Part shown: piece by piece, positions 1-8,191 of the stretch
Layout of the letters: each line of letters starts with the position of its first letter
How positions within the stretch are numbered: position 1 is the stretch's first letter
Assembly (NCBI GenBank): GCA_002422785.1
Contig: DITK01000045.1
Coordinates: 1-16,797, forward strand
From: Francisellaceae bacterium UBA6186
GTDB taxonomy: Bacteria; Pseudomonadota; Gammaproteobacteria; UBA6186; Azoamicaceae
DNA: 16,797 bases
Direction: 5' to 3'
Position numbers and translations under genes: made by a program
The notes under the pieces: model-generated
Database searches by the model: none
Seen by the model: the letters and a program-made list of their open reading frames with translations, nothing else
Told to the model about the DNA's origin: nothing

Positions 1-668
1 GGTAACAATTGTTTGGTTAACTCTACTACACTAATTTTGGCACCAAGAGAGGCATACACCGTACCCAACTCCATACCAATAATTCCACCACCAATAATTA
101 ACAAGTTATCAGGAATTTCCTGTAATTCTAATGCTTTAGTCGAATCCATAATTCTTGCATCTTTGGGTAAATTTGGTAACTCGATTGGCCTTGAACCAAC
201 AGCAATAATCGCATGCTCAAAATTAATTTGAGCAATGACATTTTTATCCTGATCTGTAACTTGCACACTATTAGCGGTTATAAACTCTCCGTGGCCAGTT
301 ACAATATTAACTTTTCTTAACGCAGCTAACGACTTAAGACCGGTAGTTAATTTATTAATAGTTTTACTAACCACCCAAGCACGAAGTTTAGCTATATCAA
401 TTTTTGGTTTACCAAAACTTATCCCTTTATGTTCTAGCTCTTTTGCTTCTTCTAAAATATGCACTACATGCAATAATGCTTTCGAGGGAATACATCCTAC
501 ATTTAAACATACTCCACCTATTTGATTATAGTATTCGAGCAAAACGACTTGTTTACCTAAATCTGCAGCCCTGAATGCTGCTGTATAACCACCAGGACCT
601 GATCCAATTACTAACACTTGGGTATTAATAGTCTTACTATTATTTGTAGCTTTATTTAAATTATGCAT
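1..668 (-). CDS. lpdA: Dihydrolipoamide dehydrogenase (E3), N-terminal part, cut by window edge
   Basis: This is the FAD-dependent E3 subunit that re-oxidises the dihydrolipoyl arm of pyruvate dehydrogenase and passes electrons to NAD+. Reading from ATG at 668 to base 1 gives about 222 residues without a stop; whole enzymes are near 470. Visible features are the FAD-binding GSGPGG at residues 22-27, the redox disulphide motif GGVCLNVGCIPSK with Cys54 and Cys59, and the start of the NAD domain with GGGIIG at 193-198. About 15 residues precede the first beta strand, roughly ten more than I recall for E. coli Lpd. The start overlaps the last 8 bases of aceF, and no strong Shine-Dalgarno lies at the right distance, so translation is probably coupled to aceF. 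Identification is firm; only the truncated end is unknown. Confidence 0.95.
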   Translation of the reverse strand, partial: MHNLNKATNNSKTINTQVLVIGSGPGGYTAAFRAADLGKQVVLLEYYNQIGGVCLNVGCIPSKALLHVVHILEEAKELEHKGISFGKPKIDIAKLRAWVVSKTINKLTTGLKSLAALRKVNIVTGHGEFITANSVQVTDQDKNVIAQINFEHAIIAVGSRPIELPNLPKDARIMDSTKALELQEIPDNLLIIGGGIIGMELGTVYASLGAKISVVELTKQLL

Positions 669-1926
669 AAAAATTTTTAATATCTTCTAATTGTTGAACA
701 ATAAATTTACAAAACTTAGCAGCTTCTGCCCCATCAATAACACGATGATCGTAAGATAGTGTTAACGGTAAAATTAATCTAGCTTGCAGATCCCCATTAA
801 TATAAGTTGGAGTTAATCTGCTACGAGAAACACCTAAAATGGCCACTTCTGGTGCATTAACAATCGGAGTAAACGCACAACCACCAATACCACCTAAACT
901 AGATATAGTAAAACAACCACCCTGCATATCATCAGATGCCAGCTTATTATCACGAGCTTTTTGACTAATTAAACTCAATTCTTGAGCTAATTGGAATATA
1001 TTTTTTTGATCAGCATTTTTAACAACTGGAACAACTAATCCAGCATCAGTATCTACTGCTATGCCAATATGATAATAATTTTTGATAATTAAACTTTCGC
1101 CACTTGCTGATAAGGAGCTATTAAAATTAGGATATTGTTTTAACCCACTAATAATTGCTTTAATAAAAAATATCAGCGGTGTAAGCTTTATACCTTCAGC
1201 TTGTGGTAATCCTTGTTGTTCTTTCCTAAATTTTTCTAAATCAGTTATATCAGCAGTATCAAAATGAGTTACATGAGGAATGGATACCCAATTTTTATGT
1301 AAATGTTGACCAGATTTTTTTTTAATTCTCGATAACGGCTGTTCGGTTACCATTCCCCATTTGCTAAAATCTATGCTTATATTATTAGCATTATTGGTAG
1401 CATTAAGATTGCCAGTCAAAAAATTATTAACATAATGTTTTACATCGTGCTCAGATATACGACCATATTTATGCGTACCGGCAACATTATCTAAATTAAC
1501 CCCTAATTCTCTAGCAAATTTTCGGATCCCAGGGCTAGCATTACTAAATCCTCTTAATCCAGCTACTGGCGCAGATATTTCTTGCTGCATAATAGGATCT
1601 TGTGGTGTAGTCACCAATGTCGCACTATCTATAGCCGCTGTATGATTATCACGAAGCTTGCCTCTACCTAATTCGGTTGCATCTAAAGATGCGGCGATTT
1701 GTACCGTTGCAATTAATGTACCTTTGGATACTTTATCCCCCAACTTTAGGTGTAATTGGTGAATTGTAAAATTCATTGGGGCAGGAATATCCATAGTAGC
1801 TTTATCTGTTTCTAAAGTTATCATGGTGTCGTCTTTTTTAAGATTATCACCAACTTTAACGGCAATCTCTATAACTTCCACTCCATTGTAATCACCAATA
1901 TCTGGTACAAAAATCTGTTGGTCCAC
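661..1926 (-). CDS. aceF: Pyruvate dehydrogenase E2, dihydrolipoyllysine acetyltransferase
   Basis: This is the E2 core of the pyruvate dehydrogenase complex; it moves the acetyl group from E1 via a lipoyl-lysine arm to coenzyme A. The 421 residues show a single lipoyl domain (1-75) with the lipoylated Lys42 in ETDKATMDIP. A peripheral-subunit-binding domain follows at about 130-167 (PGIRKFARELGV...GRISEHDV), then a catalytic domain from about 195 ending in SYDHRVIDGA, with catalytic His394 and Asp398. E. coli AceF has three lipoyl domains, so this is a short version. It starts with GTG at 1926, four bases after the aceE stop. An AGGAG inside the end of aceE lies nine bases upstream and decides the start. 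Its last eight bases overlap lpdA. Confidence 0.96.
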   Translation of the reverse strand: MDQQIFVPDIGDYNGVEVIEIAVKVGDNLKKDDTMITLETDKATMDIPAPMNFTIHQLHLKLGDKVSKGTLIATVQIAASLDATELGRGKLRDNHTAAIDSATLVTTPQDPIMQQEISAPVAGLRGFSNASPGIRKFARELGVNLDNVAGTHKYGRISEHDVKHYVNNFLTGNLNATNNANNISIDFSKWGMVTEQPLSRIKKKSGQHLHKNWVSIPHVTHFDTADITDLEKFRKEQQGLPQAEGIKLTPLIFFIKAIISGLKQYPNFNSSLSASGESLIIKNYYHIGIAVDTDAGLVVPVVKNADQKNIFQLAQELSLISQKARDNKLASDDMQGGCFTISSLGGIGGCAFTPIVNAPEVAILGVSRSRLTPTYINGDLQARLILPLTLSYDHRVIDGAEAAKFCKFIVQQLEDIKNFYA

Positions 1927-1930
1927 GTTG

Positions 1931-4564
1931 TTAAACTCCTATAAGCACATCTTGCTTTTTCTTCAAAATATCCGCATCTAATTTGCCATCTTCAATTAAA
2001 CCTTGCAAGGCAGCCATAACGATATGAGTACGACTTACTTTAAATAATTTACGTAAATTTTCTCTAGTATCACTATAACTAAAACCATCGGTACCCAAAA
2101 CAATATAACGATTAGGAATAAATTCCCTAATTTGTTCTGCATATTGCTTAATGTAATCGGTAGCTGCAATTACTGGTCCATTTTTATAAGCAAAACATTT
2201 AGCGACATGAGATATTTTGTTTTGTTCTTTATTAGTATTAAATAATTCATTTTCCCTAATTTCTCTAGCATCTCTTGCCAATATATTAAAACTGGTTGCG
2301 GACCAAATGTTGGCAGAAACATTAAATTCTTTATTTAATATGGATTGAGCCGCAATGACTTCATTTAAAATTGCACCCGATCCTATTAATTGCACTTGTA
2401 ATTCGTATTGATTATCTTCTTTAAATAAATACAAACCCTTAGTGATCCCGGTTTTTATCGATTTAATATCAACATTATCAGGTATTGTTAACTGCGGATA
2501 ATTTTCGTTCATAACCGTAATATAATAAAATACATCTTCTTGTAGATGTAGCATTTTATGTAATCCATCTTCTATGATAACCGCTAACTCGTAAGAAAAA
2601 GCCGGATCGTAGCTTAAACAATTTGGCACGGTACCCGCCATAATATGGCTATGACCATCGCCATGCTGCAGTCCTTCCCCTGCTAAAGTTGTACGCCCAG
2701 ATGTAGCCCCAATTAAAAATCCCCTAGCTCGCATATCAGCCGCCGCCCAAATTAAATCCCCGATCCTTTGAAAACCAAACATCGAATAATAAATATAAAA
2801 TGGCATCATCATACAATCATGGTTACTATAAGAAGTAGCGGCTGCAAGCCACGAACAAAACGCCCCAGCTTCAGTAATCCCCTCTTGTAATACTTGACCG
2901 TTTTTTTCTTCTCGATAAAACATTACTTGTTCCGCATCGACTGGTTGATACAGCTGCCCAAATGGTGCGTAAATACTAAATTGTCTAAAAAATCCTTCCA
3001 TACCAAATGTTCTAGCTTCGTCAGCTACGATCGGAACTATATATTTACCAATAGTTTTATCTTTACATAAAGAATTTAAAATTCTAACTATTGACATAGT
3101 CGTAGATATTTCTCTAATGGAATTGTTACTAATATGTTCCGATAGCAATTCTGGCGCAATATTCAAACTATTAGATGCCATCTTACGTCTCTTGGGCAAA
3201 CTACCACCTAAAGCTTTGCGTCTTTGCATTAAGTATTCTTGTTCTTCGCTATGAATCGAAAAATTATAAAATTCTAAATCTGCTAATTGTTTTTCTGTCA
3301 ATGGTAAAATAAATCTATCTTTCAATGCCTGCAAATGATTAATGTTCAATTTCTTAACACTATGTGCGGTATTTAAACCTTCTCCAGCCATGCCTAATCC
3401 ATAGCCTTTAACTGTTTTAGTTATAATGACTGTTGGCTTTCCTTTATGATTAACTGCCAAACGATAGGCCTGATAAACTTTATTAAACTCATGTCCACCA
3501 AATTCTAAATTAGACAATTCTTCATCGGATAAATTAGCAACTAATTTTTTTAATTCTGGATGTTTTCCAAAGAAATTTTCTCGTAAATAAGAACCATCCC
3601 TAGCATTAAAACATTGATAAGAACCATCTACAGTATTTTGCATCAGTTGCAATAACAGTCCAGAATTATCTTTGTTTAATAATTCTTCCCACTTGCTATC
3701 CCAAATTACTTTAATAACATTCCAACCAGCACCTAAAAATACTGCTTCTAATTCTTGAATAATTTTACCATTACCACGCACTGGGCCATCTAATCTTTGC
3801 AAATTACAATTAATCACAAAAATTAAATTATCTAGTTTTTCACGAGAGGCAACTGTTATAGCACCCAAAGATTCTGGTTCATCCATTTCACCATCACCAC
3901 AAAAACACCATATTTTTTTATCGATAGTTGGTGCCAACCCTCTAGCTGCTAAATAGCGAGAAAATTTTGCCTGATAAATTGCCTGGATTGGTCCAAGCCC
4001 CATAGATACTGTAGAAAATTGCCAAAAATCTGGCATAGACCAAGGGTGAGGATAGGAAGATAAACCACTTACAAAAGCTTCTTGCCGAAAATTTGTTAGC
4101 TGTTTTTCGGACAATCTGCCCTCTAAAAACGCTCTAGCATAAATACCAGGAGATGCATGGCCTTGGATAAAAATCAAATCATCAGCTCGCCAAAAATGAT
4201 TAAACCCAACTTCGTATAACACGGCACTAGATGCATAGGTGCTTAAATGTCCGCCTAGCGATCCATCATGCTTATTGGCTTTTACTACCATAGCAATCGC
4301 ATTCCATCTAATTATCGATAAAATTCGCTGTTCTACTGCTAAATTACCGGGATAGGCAACATCCATATCATTAGAAATAGTATTTCTATATTCTGTAGTT
4401 ATAGCCGAAATATTACAATCATTAATTAATGCTGCTTTAAATAATTTGCGAACAATAAAACTTGCCCTATCCACCCCTTTAGTCAATATAAGTGAATATA
4501 ACGCATCCAACCATTCTTCTGTTTCTGCTACATCAGAATCAAAATTAAAATCAAAATTACTCAT
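1931..4564 (-). CDS. aceE: Pyruvate dehydrogenase E1, homodimeric type
   Basis: This thiamine-diphosphate enzyme decarboxylates pyruvate and reductively acetylates the E2 lipoyl group, the committed step into acetyl-CoA. At 877 residues it is close to the 887 of E. coli AceE and collinear with it. The thiamine-diphosphate/Mg motif begins at GDGEMDEP (223-230) and continues to the NCN near 252-254. Active-site histidines are visible at His106 (GGHLSTYAS) and His136 (GHASPG), and in the GEGLNTAHSVKK loop. The C-terminal half carries DEARTFGMEG, YYSMFGFQRIGD and LGTDGFSYSDTRENLR, all typical of the family. The start is ATG with a weak AGAG upstream. It lies 43 bases downstream of ampE and four bases before aceF, so it is the second gene of an apparent ampE-aceE-aceF-lpd operon. 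No pdhR-type regulator is present between ampE and aceE. Confidence 0.97.
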   Translation of the reverse strand: MSNFDFNFDSDVAETEEWLDALYSLILTKGVDRASFIVRKLFKAALINDCNISAITTEYRNTISNDMDVAYPGNLAVEQRILSIIRWNAIAMVVKANKHDGSLGGHLSTYASSAVLYEVGFNHFWRADDLIFIQGHASPGIYARAFLEGRLSEKQLTNFRQEAFVSGLSSYPHPWSMPDFWQFSTVSMGLGPIQAIYQAKFSRYLAARGLAPTIDKKIWCFCGDGEMDEPESLGAITVASREKLDNLIFVINCNLQRLDGPVRGNGKIIQELEAVFLGAGWNVIKVIWDSKWEELLNKDNSGLLLQLMQNTVDGSYQCFNARDGSYLRENFFGKHPELKKLVANLSDEELSNLEFGGHEFNKVYQAYRLAVNHKGKPTVIITKTVKGYGLGMAGEGLNTAHSVKKLNINHLQALKDRFILPLTEKQLADLEFYNFSIHSEEQEYLMQRRKALGGSLPKRRKMASNSLNIAPELLSEHISNNSIREISTTMSIVRILNSLCKDKTIGKYIVPIVADEARTFGMEGFFRQFSIYAPFGQLYQPVDAEQVMFYREEKNGQVLQEGITEAGAFCSWLAAATSYSNHDCMMMPFYIYYSMFGFQRIGDLIWAAADMRARGFLIGATSGRTTLAGEGLQHGDGHSHIMAGTVPNCLSYDPAFSYELAVIIEDGLHKMLHLQEDVFYYITVMNENYPQLTIPDNVDIKSIKTGITKGLYLFKEDNQYELQVQLIGSGAILNEVIAAQSILNKEFNVSANIWSATSFNILARDAREIRENELFNTNKEQNKISHVAKCFAYKNGPVIAATDYIKQYAEQIREFIPNRYIVLGTDGFSYSDTRENLRKLFKVSRTHIVMAALQGLIEDGKLDADILKKKQDVLIGV

Positions 4565-4607
4565 AAAATTCTCTAAATTCTCTTTACTACCTAGCGAGGC
4601 GGGGACA

Positions 4608-5423
4608 TCAAATGATTAATGCTACTAATATACAAAAAATAAACCAACCAACCAACGCTCTTTCTACTAACAGTTGCGATTGTTCTGGCGTTAATTTTCC
4701 CAAAGAAGCCTCTCCACATAAATTTAATACTTCTGTATGTGGCATACTGAAATTTCGCATAATATTTTTCCAACAACTAAAACCTTTTTCAAAGTCACCA
4801 ACCAAACTAAAAATTAATCCAGTAACCCTGGCCGGTAACCACGCAGCTATTGTATGCAAAGTATACAGACAATTGCTAATATTTTTTGCATAACAAAGTT
4901 CTTTAGCTATATCGATTTTAACCACTACTTCATCATGATTATGAATATTGTTGATATTTCCTGAATTATTATTAATTGTATTATGTTTAACCCCGCATAA
5001 TGTAAACAACCAAAATAATACTACGCCTACTGGACAAAATGGCCAAGTAAATATAAACCAAAATAATATACCAAAATTATGCTCAAAAGCTTCTACAAAA
5101 ATTGATGGATATTTTTTTTTGGCAACAGAAGATAGGCAATAAAATAAAATCACCACATTAAAAATAAATAAACCCACTTCGCCAGAAGCATAGTAGAATA
5201 TCGTTGCCAGCAATAAAACAGAAAGCGAAACGACTAACACCAGTAAGATGCAAGCTCCCATCATTGGGATTTTGCTAAAATTATTAGCTACCATTTGTGC
5301 TTTAAACAAGAAATCATCTACCCAATCTGAATTACAATTTTGTTGTAAGGTTTTAAAAAACGGATAGTTTGACAAATGACGTTGTAAAAAATAAACCACA
5401 ATTAAACTGAGTAATGTAGACAT
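4608..5423 (-). CDS. ampE: AmpE-like inner-membrane protein (regulatory signalling modulator family)
   Basis: This 271-residue integral membrane protein belongs to the AmpE family, best known as the partner gene of ampD near beta-lactamase regulation; its molecular role is not well defined. Hydrophobic segments lie at about 1-12, 53-77, 82-100, 117-143 and 256-271. The stretch at 194-219 (AWLPARVTGLIFSLVGDFEKG) matches the conserved DWVPVRLAGVVYALIG...EKA segment of E. coli AmpE, and FGILFWFIFTWPFCPVGVV (117-135) matches its preceding membrane region. An Asn-rich stretch (148-163) interrupts the cytoplasmic loop. The start is ATG with AAGGA nine bases upstream. No ampD is seen beside it. Its place directly before aceE echoes the ampE...aceE order of enterobacteria with aroP and pdhR missing. 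Confidence 0.85.
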   Translation of the reverse strand: MSTLLSLIVVYFLQRHLSNYPFFKTLQQNCNSDWVDDFLFKAQMVANNFSKIPMMGACILLVLVVSLSVLLLATIFYYASGEVGLFIFNVVILFYCLSSVAKKKYPSIFVEAFEHNFGILFWFIFTWPFCPVGVVLFWLFTLCGVKHNTINNNSGNINNIHNHDEVVVKIDIAKELCYAKNISNCLYTLHTIAAWLPARVTGLIFSLVGDFEKGFSCWKNIMRNFSMPHTEVLNLCGEASLGKLTPEQSQLLVERALVGWFIFCILVALII

Positions 5424-5469
5424 GTATTAATTCCTTTATCTATTTTTCTTTATTGCTCTTACACTATTA

Positions 5470-5497
5470 ACTATACATGAGTATACGCAATTCTCAA
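5470..5497 (-). promoter_or_regulatory. Candidate sigma-70 promoter for ampE-aceE-aceF-lpd
   Basis: On the minus strand TTGAGA (5492-5497) is followed after 16 bases by TATAGT (5470-5475), about 45 bases upstream of the ampE start. It is the best match I see between the divergent ampE and tRNA genes (5424-5632). No operator typical of PdhR was recognised. This is a sequence-match call only. Confidence 0.45.
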
Positions 5498-5591
5498 ATT
5501 CCCAAAGTTCTAGGCTAGGTTTTGATATTTAGTCATTCTTACATCTTTTTAAATAATAAGTACCACAAAATCCCCTACCAAAAAACTCGAT

Positions 5592-5620
5592 TTGACATCA
5601 AAACTGCTAAAATGCATAAT
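5592..5620 (+). promoter_or_regulatory. Strong sigma-70 promoter of tRNA-Gln (and probably rplY-pth-ychF)
   Basis: A perfect TTGACA (5592-5597) is separated by exactly 17 bases from CATAAT (5615-5620), a five-of-six match to the -10 consensus. Transcription would begin near 5626-5628, only a few bases before the mature 5' end of the tRNA at 5633, as expected for a stable-RNA promoter. Confidence 0.8.
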
Positions 5621-5632
5621 TTGGTTTTATTT

Positions 5633-5707
5633 TGGGGCGTCGCCAAGCGGTAAGGCACAGGGTTTTGATCCCTGCATACCTAGGTTCGAATCCTAGCGCC
5701 CCAGCCA
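5633..5707 (+). tRNA. tRNA-Gln (anticodon TTG)
   Basis: The acceptor stem TGGGGCG (5633-5639) pairs with CGCCCCA, followed by discriminator G and an encoded CCA (5705-5707). The anticodon stem CAGGG/CCCTG encloses the loop TTTTGAT with anticodon TTG, which reads CAA as glutamine. The T arm CTAGG-TTCGAAT-CCTAG is standard. It lies 27 bases before rplY, so tRNA and mRNA are probably processed from one transcript. Confidence 0.97.
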
Positions 5708-5734
5708 AATTATGTTACTTAAAGAGGTATTTGT

Positions 5735-6451
5735 ATGTCAGCCACAAAATTCGAATTAATTGCTAACAAGAGGACTGTTACCGGTAAATTAGCTTCTCGC
5801 AGATTACGACTAAAAGAAAATTTAATTCCAGCAATAGTTTATGGTGGTACAGAAGTTAACTCTCTTATATCTTTGAATCATAATCAAGTATTGCAAGTTT
5901 CTGAGCACGAAAATTTTTACTCACAAATTTTAAATTTAACTATAGATGGGCATAAGCAAAAAGTAGTTTTAAAAGATTTACAACGGCACCCGTTTAAACC
6001 AAAAATATTGCATTTAGATTTTCAGCGAGTAAAAGAGACAGATGTATTAACTATGCAGGTACCGCTTCACTTTGTTGGTGCTGATAGGTGCCCGGGAATA
6101 AAACTTGGTGGATTAATTAATCATCATGCTAACGCTATCGAAGTGCGCTGCCAGGCAAAATATTTACCAGAATTCTTAGAAGTAGATTTGTCTAATCTAG
6201 AATTAGGACAAATAGTTCATTTATCAAATCTCAAGTTGCCAGAACACGTAGAAATACCGGCTTTAACGCAAGGTAAAATCGATGCTCCAGTTGCTAGCGT
6301 ACAATTATTAAAAGCCAAAGCTGAAGTAGAAGTAGTTGATACAGGTGTTGCGACAACAGACGCAGATGCCAAAGATCCTAAAGATAAAAACAAGGCTGCA
6401 ACTGTAGCACCTGCTAAAGCTACTGGTAATCCTAAGCAAGATAAAAAATGA
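5735..6451 (+). CDS. rplY: 50S ribosomal protein L25, long CTC/TL5 form
   Basis: This protein binds 5S rRNA at the central protuberance of the large ribosomal subunit. Residues 1-95 form the L25 RNA-binding domain (RTVTGKLASRRLR...IPAIVYGG near the start, KDLQRHPFKPKILHLDFQRV at 80-99). Residues about 103-193 form the TL5-type beta domain (VPLHFVGADRCPGIKLGG). The 238-residue length therefore corresponds to the CTC form, not the short 94-residue E. coli L25. The tail from about 195 is low in complexity, rich in Ala, Lys and Asp, and probably disordered. The ATG has AAGAGG seven bases upstream. Its stop overlaps the pth start as ATGA, indicating translational coupling. Confidence 0.95.
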   Translation: MSATKFELIANKRTVTGKLASRRLRLKENLIPAIVYGGTEVNSLISLNHNQVLQVSEHENFYSQILNLTIDGHKQKVVLKDLQRHPFKPKILHLDFQRVKETDVLTMQVPLHFVGADRCPGIKLGGLINHHANAIEVRCQAKYLPEFLEVDLSNLELGQIVHLSNLKLPEHVEIPALTQGKIDAPVASVQLLKAKAEVEVVDTGVATTDADAKDPKDKNKAATVAPAKATGNPKQDKK

Positions 6452-7029
6452 TCCCTAGGTTACTTATAGTTGGTCTTGGTAATCCTGGAACAAGCTATGT
6501 TCGCACCAGGCATAATCTTGGTGCTGTTTGGGTGCAAAAGCTATGTGCCAATTACAATGTTTCTTGGCAAGTTAATACTAAATTAATCTCTAATCTTGCC
6601 AAAATAGATCCTAATATTCTTTGCCTGATATCAGAAGATTATATGAATCATAGTGGTTTTGCGGTTAAAAAAGTTGCAGAATATTATAAATTTGATAAAG
6701 AAAATATTTTAGTTGTTCATGATGATCTAGATTTATCACCAGGTGAGGTTAAGCTAAAACTACATGGTGGGCATGGCGGACATAATGGGTTAAGACATAT
6801 TATAGAACAACTACAAACTAATAATTTTAAAAGGTTACGCATAGGCATAGGACACCCAAAAATAAAAGAACAAGTTACCGATTACGTATTAAGCCCCCCT
6901 AATGCTGATGAAAAATCAATAATCAATCGATCCATCGAAGATAGTCTAGAATTTATTGCTAAATTATTAACTACTAGACCTATTGATTGGCAACAAATGA
7001 TGCAATTGTTGCATCAACCAAAAATTTAA
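6448..7029 (+). CDS. pth: Peptidyl-tRNA hydrolase
   Basis: Pth releases peptides from peptidyl-tRNAs that drop off ribosomes, recycling tRNA in the cytoplasm. The 193 residues match the bacterial Pth family throughout. GLGNPG with Asn12 and the catalytic His22 (RHN) are present, as are Asn67 in YMNHSG, Asp92 in HDDLDL and Asn113 in GGHGGHNGLRHI. These correspond to E. coli Asn10, His20, Asn68, Asp93 and Asn114. It starts inside the rplY stop codon (ATGA), so it has no separate leader. The order rplY-pth-ychF is a familiar translation cluster in gammaproteobacteria. Confidence 0.97.
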   Translation: MIPRLLIVGLGNPGTSYVRTRHNLGAVWVQKLCANYNVSWQVNTKLISNLAKIDPNILCLISEDYMNHSGFAVKKVAEYYKFDKENILVVHDDLDLSPGEVKLKLHGGHGGHNGLRHIIEQLQTNNFKRLRIGIGHPKIKEQVTDYVLSPPNADEKSIINRSIEDSLEFIAKLLTTRPIDWQQMMQLLHQPKI

Positions 7030-7051
7030 TAATATTACTGGAGAAAAAAGA

Positions 7052-8140
7052 ATGGGATTTAAATGTGGTATTGTAGGCTTGCCAAATGTTGGTAAATCTA
7101 CGTTGTTTAATGCTTTAACTAGTTCTAGTGTTGCGGCACAAAATTATCCTTTTTGCACGATAGAACCTAATTTAGGTTTAGTAACTGTGCCTGATCCTAG
7201 ACTTACAGCGATTGCAAATATTGCGGAGCCTGAAAAAATAATTCCAACTACTATAGAATTTGTAGACATTGCTGGATTAGTAAAAGGAGCGGCCAGTGGC
7301 GAGGGTTTGGGTAATAAGTTTTTATCTCATATAAGAGAAGTAGATGCAATTATTCATTTATTACGATGTTTCGAAGATCCTGATATTACCCATGTAACTA
7401 ATAAAATCGATCCTGTTTCTGATTTGGCAATTATTACTACAGAATTATTACTGGCCGATTTAGAAACTGTAGAAAAAGCATTATATAAAGCTCAAAAAAA
7501 TATCAAAAGTCAAAATGGGCCAGCTATTCATGCTTATTTAAATGATTTAAAAAATCATCTTAATGATGGCTTAGAAGCTAGATTTATGGTGACTCATACC
7601 GATTTATTACCTATTCTGCACGATTTACATTTATTAACTAGCAAGCCTGTAATGTATATTGCAAATATTAATGAAAAATCTATAAAAAACACCAATATTT
7701 ATTTAGAAAATCTTGAAATTACTGCTAAAAAACACAAAATCCCATTAATTACTATCTGTGCAGCTATGGAGGCTGAAATTAATGCTTTAACCGAATCTGA
7801 ACAATTAGAATTTTTAGAAGATTTAGGTTTTCATGAAAGTGGCCTGGCCCGACTAATTCGTTCTGGTTATGAATTACTAAATCTGCAAACTTTTTTTACT
7901 GCCGGTAAAAAAGAGGTACGCGCTTGGACCATAGAAGCTAATTCTACAGCACCAATTGCTGCCGGTAAAATTCACAGTGATTTTGAAAAAGGATTTATAA
8001 GGGCGGAAGTTATAAGTTACGAAGACTGGATCCAATATCAAGGATTACAAGGGGCAAAAGATGCCGGTAAATGGCGGTTAGAAGGCAAAGATTACCTGGT
8101 AAAAGATGGAGACGTAATGTTATTTAGGTTTAACGTATAA
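7052..8140 (+). CDS. ychF: Ribosome-binding ATPase YchF (OLA1 family)
   Basis: YchF is an Obg-related P-loop protein that binds ribosomes, hydrolyses ATP in preference to GTP, and modulates stress responses and translation. The 362 residues match the family's usual length. The P-loop GLPNVGKS is at 9-16 and NYPFCTIEPNLG at 31-42. The DIAGLVKGAASGEGLGNKFL switch region spans 72-91. The family's altered G4 motif, here NINE (205-208), replaces NKxD and explains the ATP preference. A C-terminal TGS domain runs from about 278 (FFTAGKKEVRAWT) to the end. The start is ATG behind GGAG. It lies 22 bases after pth and is the last gene of this run. Confidence 0.97.
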   Translation: MGFKCGIVGLPNVGKSTLFNALTSSSVAAQNYPFCTIEPNLGLVTVPDPRLTAIANIAEPEKIIPTTIEFVDIAGLVKGAASGEGLGNKFLSHIREVDAIIHLLRCFEDPDITHVTNKIDPVSDLAIITTELLLADLETVEKALYKAQKNIKSQNGPAIHAYLNDLKNHLNDGLEARFMVTHTDLLPILHDLHLLTSKPVMYIANINEKSIKNTNIYLENLEITAKKHKIPLITICAAMEAEINALTESEQLEFLEDLGFHESGLARLIRSGYELLNLQTFFTAGKKEVRAWTIEANSTAPIAAGKIHSDFEKGFIRAEVISYEDWIQYQGLQGAKDAGKWRLEGKDYLVKDGDVMLFRFNV

Positions 8141-8191
8141 ACACCAGTTAGAATGACAGTCTCTAAAATTTACTAAGTTATATAGTTATTA

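Noticed and set aside
13..231. 72-codon plus-strand open frame
   Set aside because: It lies entirely antisense to lpdA, which has clear FAD and disulphide motifs; no ribosome site or family resemblance.
1311..1322. Run of T near 1315-1322 and similar homopolymers elsewhere as possible frameshift sites
   Set aside because: The reading frames continue intact through them and match their families on both sides.
4591..4893. Open frames on both strands overlapping ampE (4591-4776 minus, 4612-4893 plus)
   Set aside because: Both are shadows of the ampE frame, which matches the AmpE family along its length.
8141..8191. Terminator between convergent ychF and the orphan gene
   Set aside because: No stable stem with a T-run could be found in these 51 bases.
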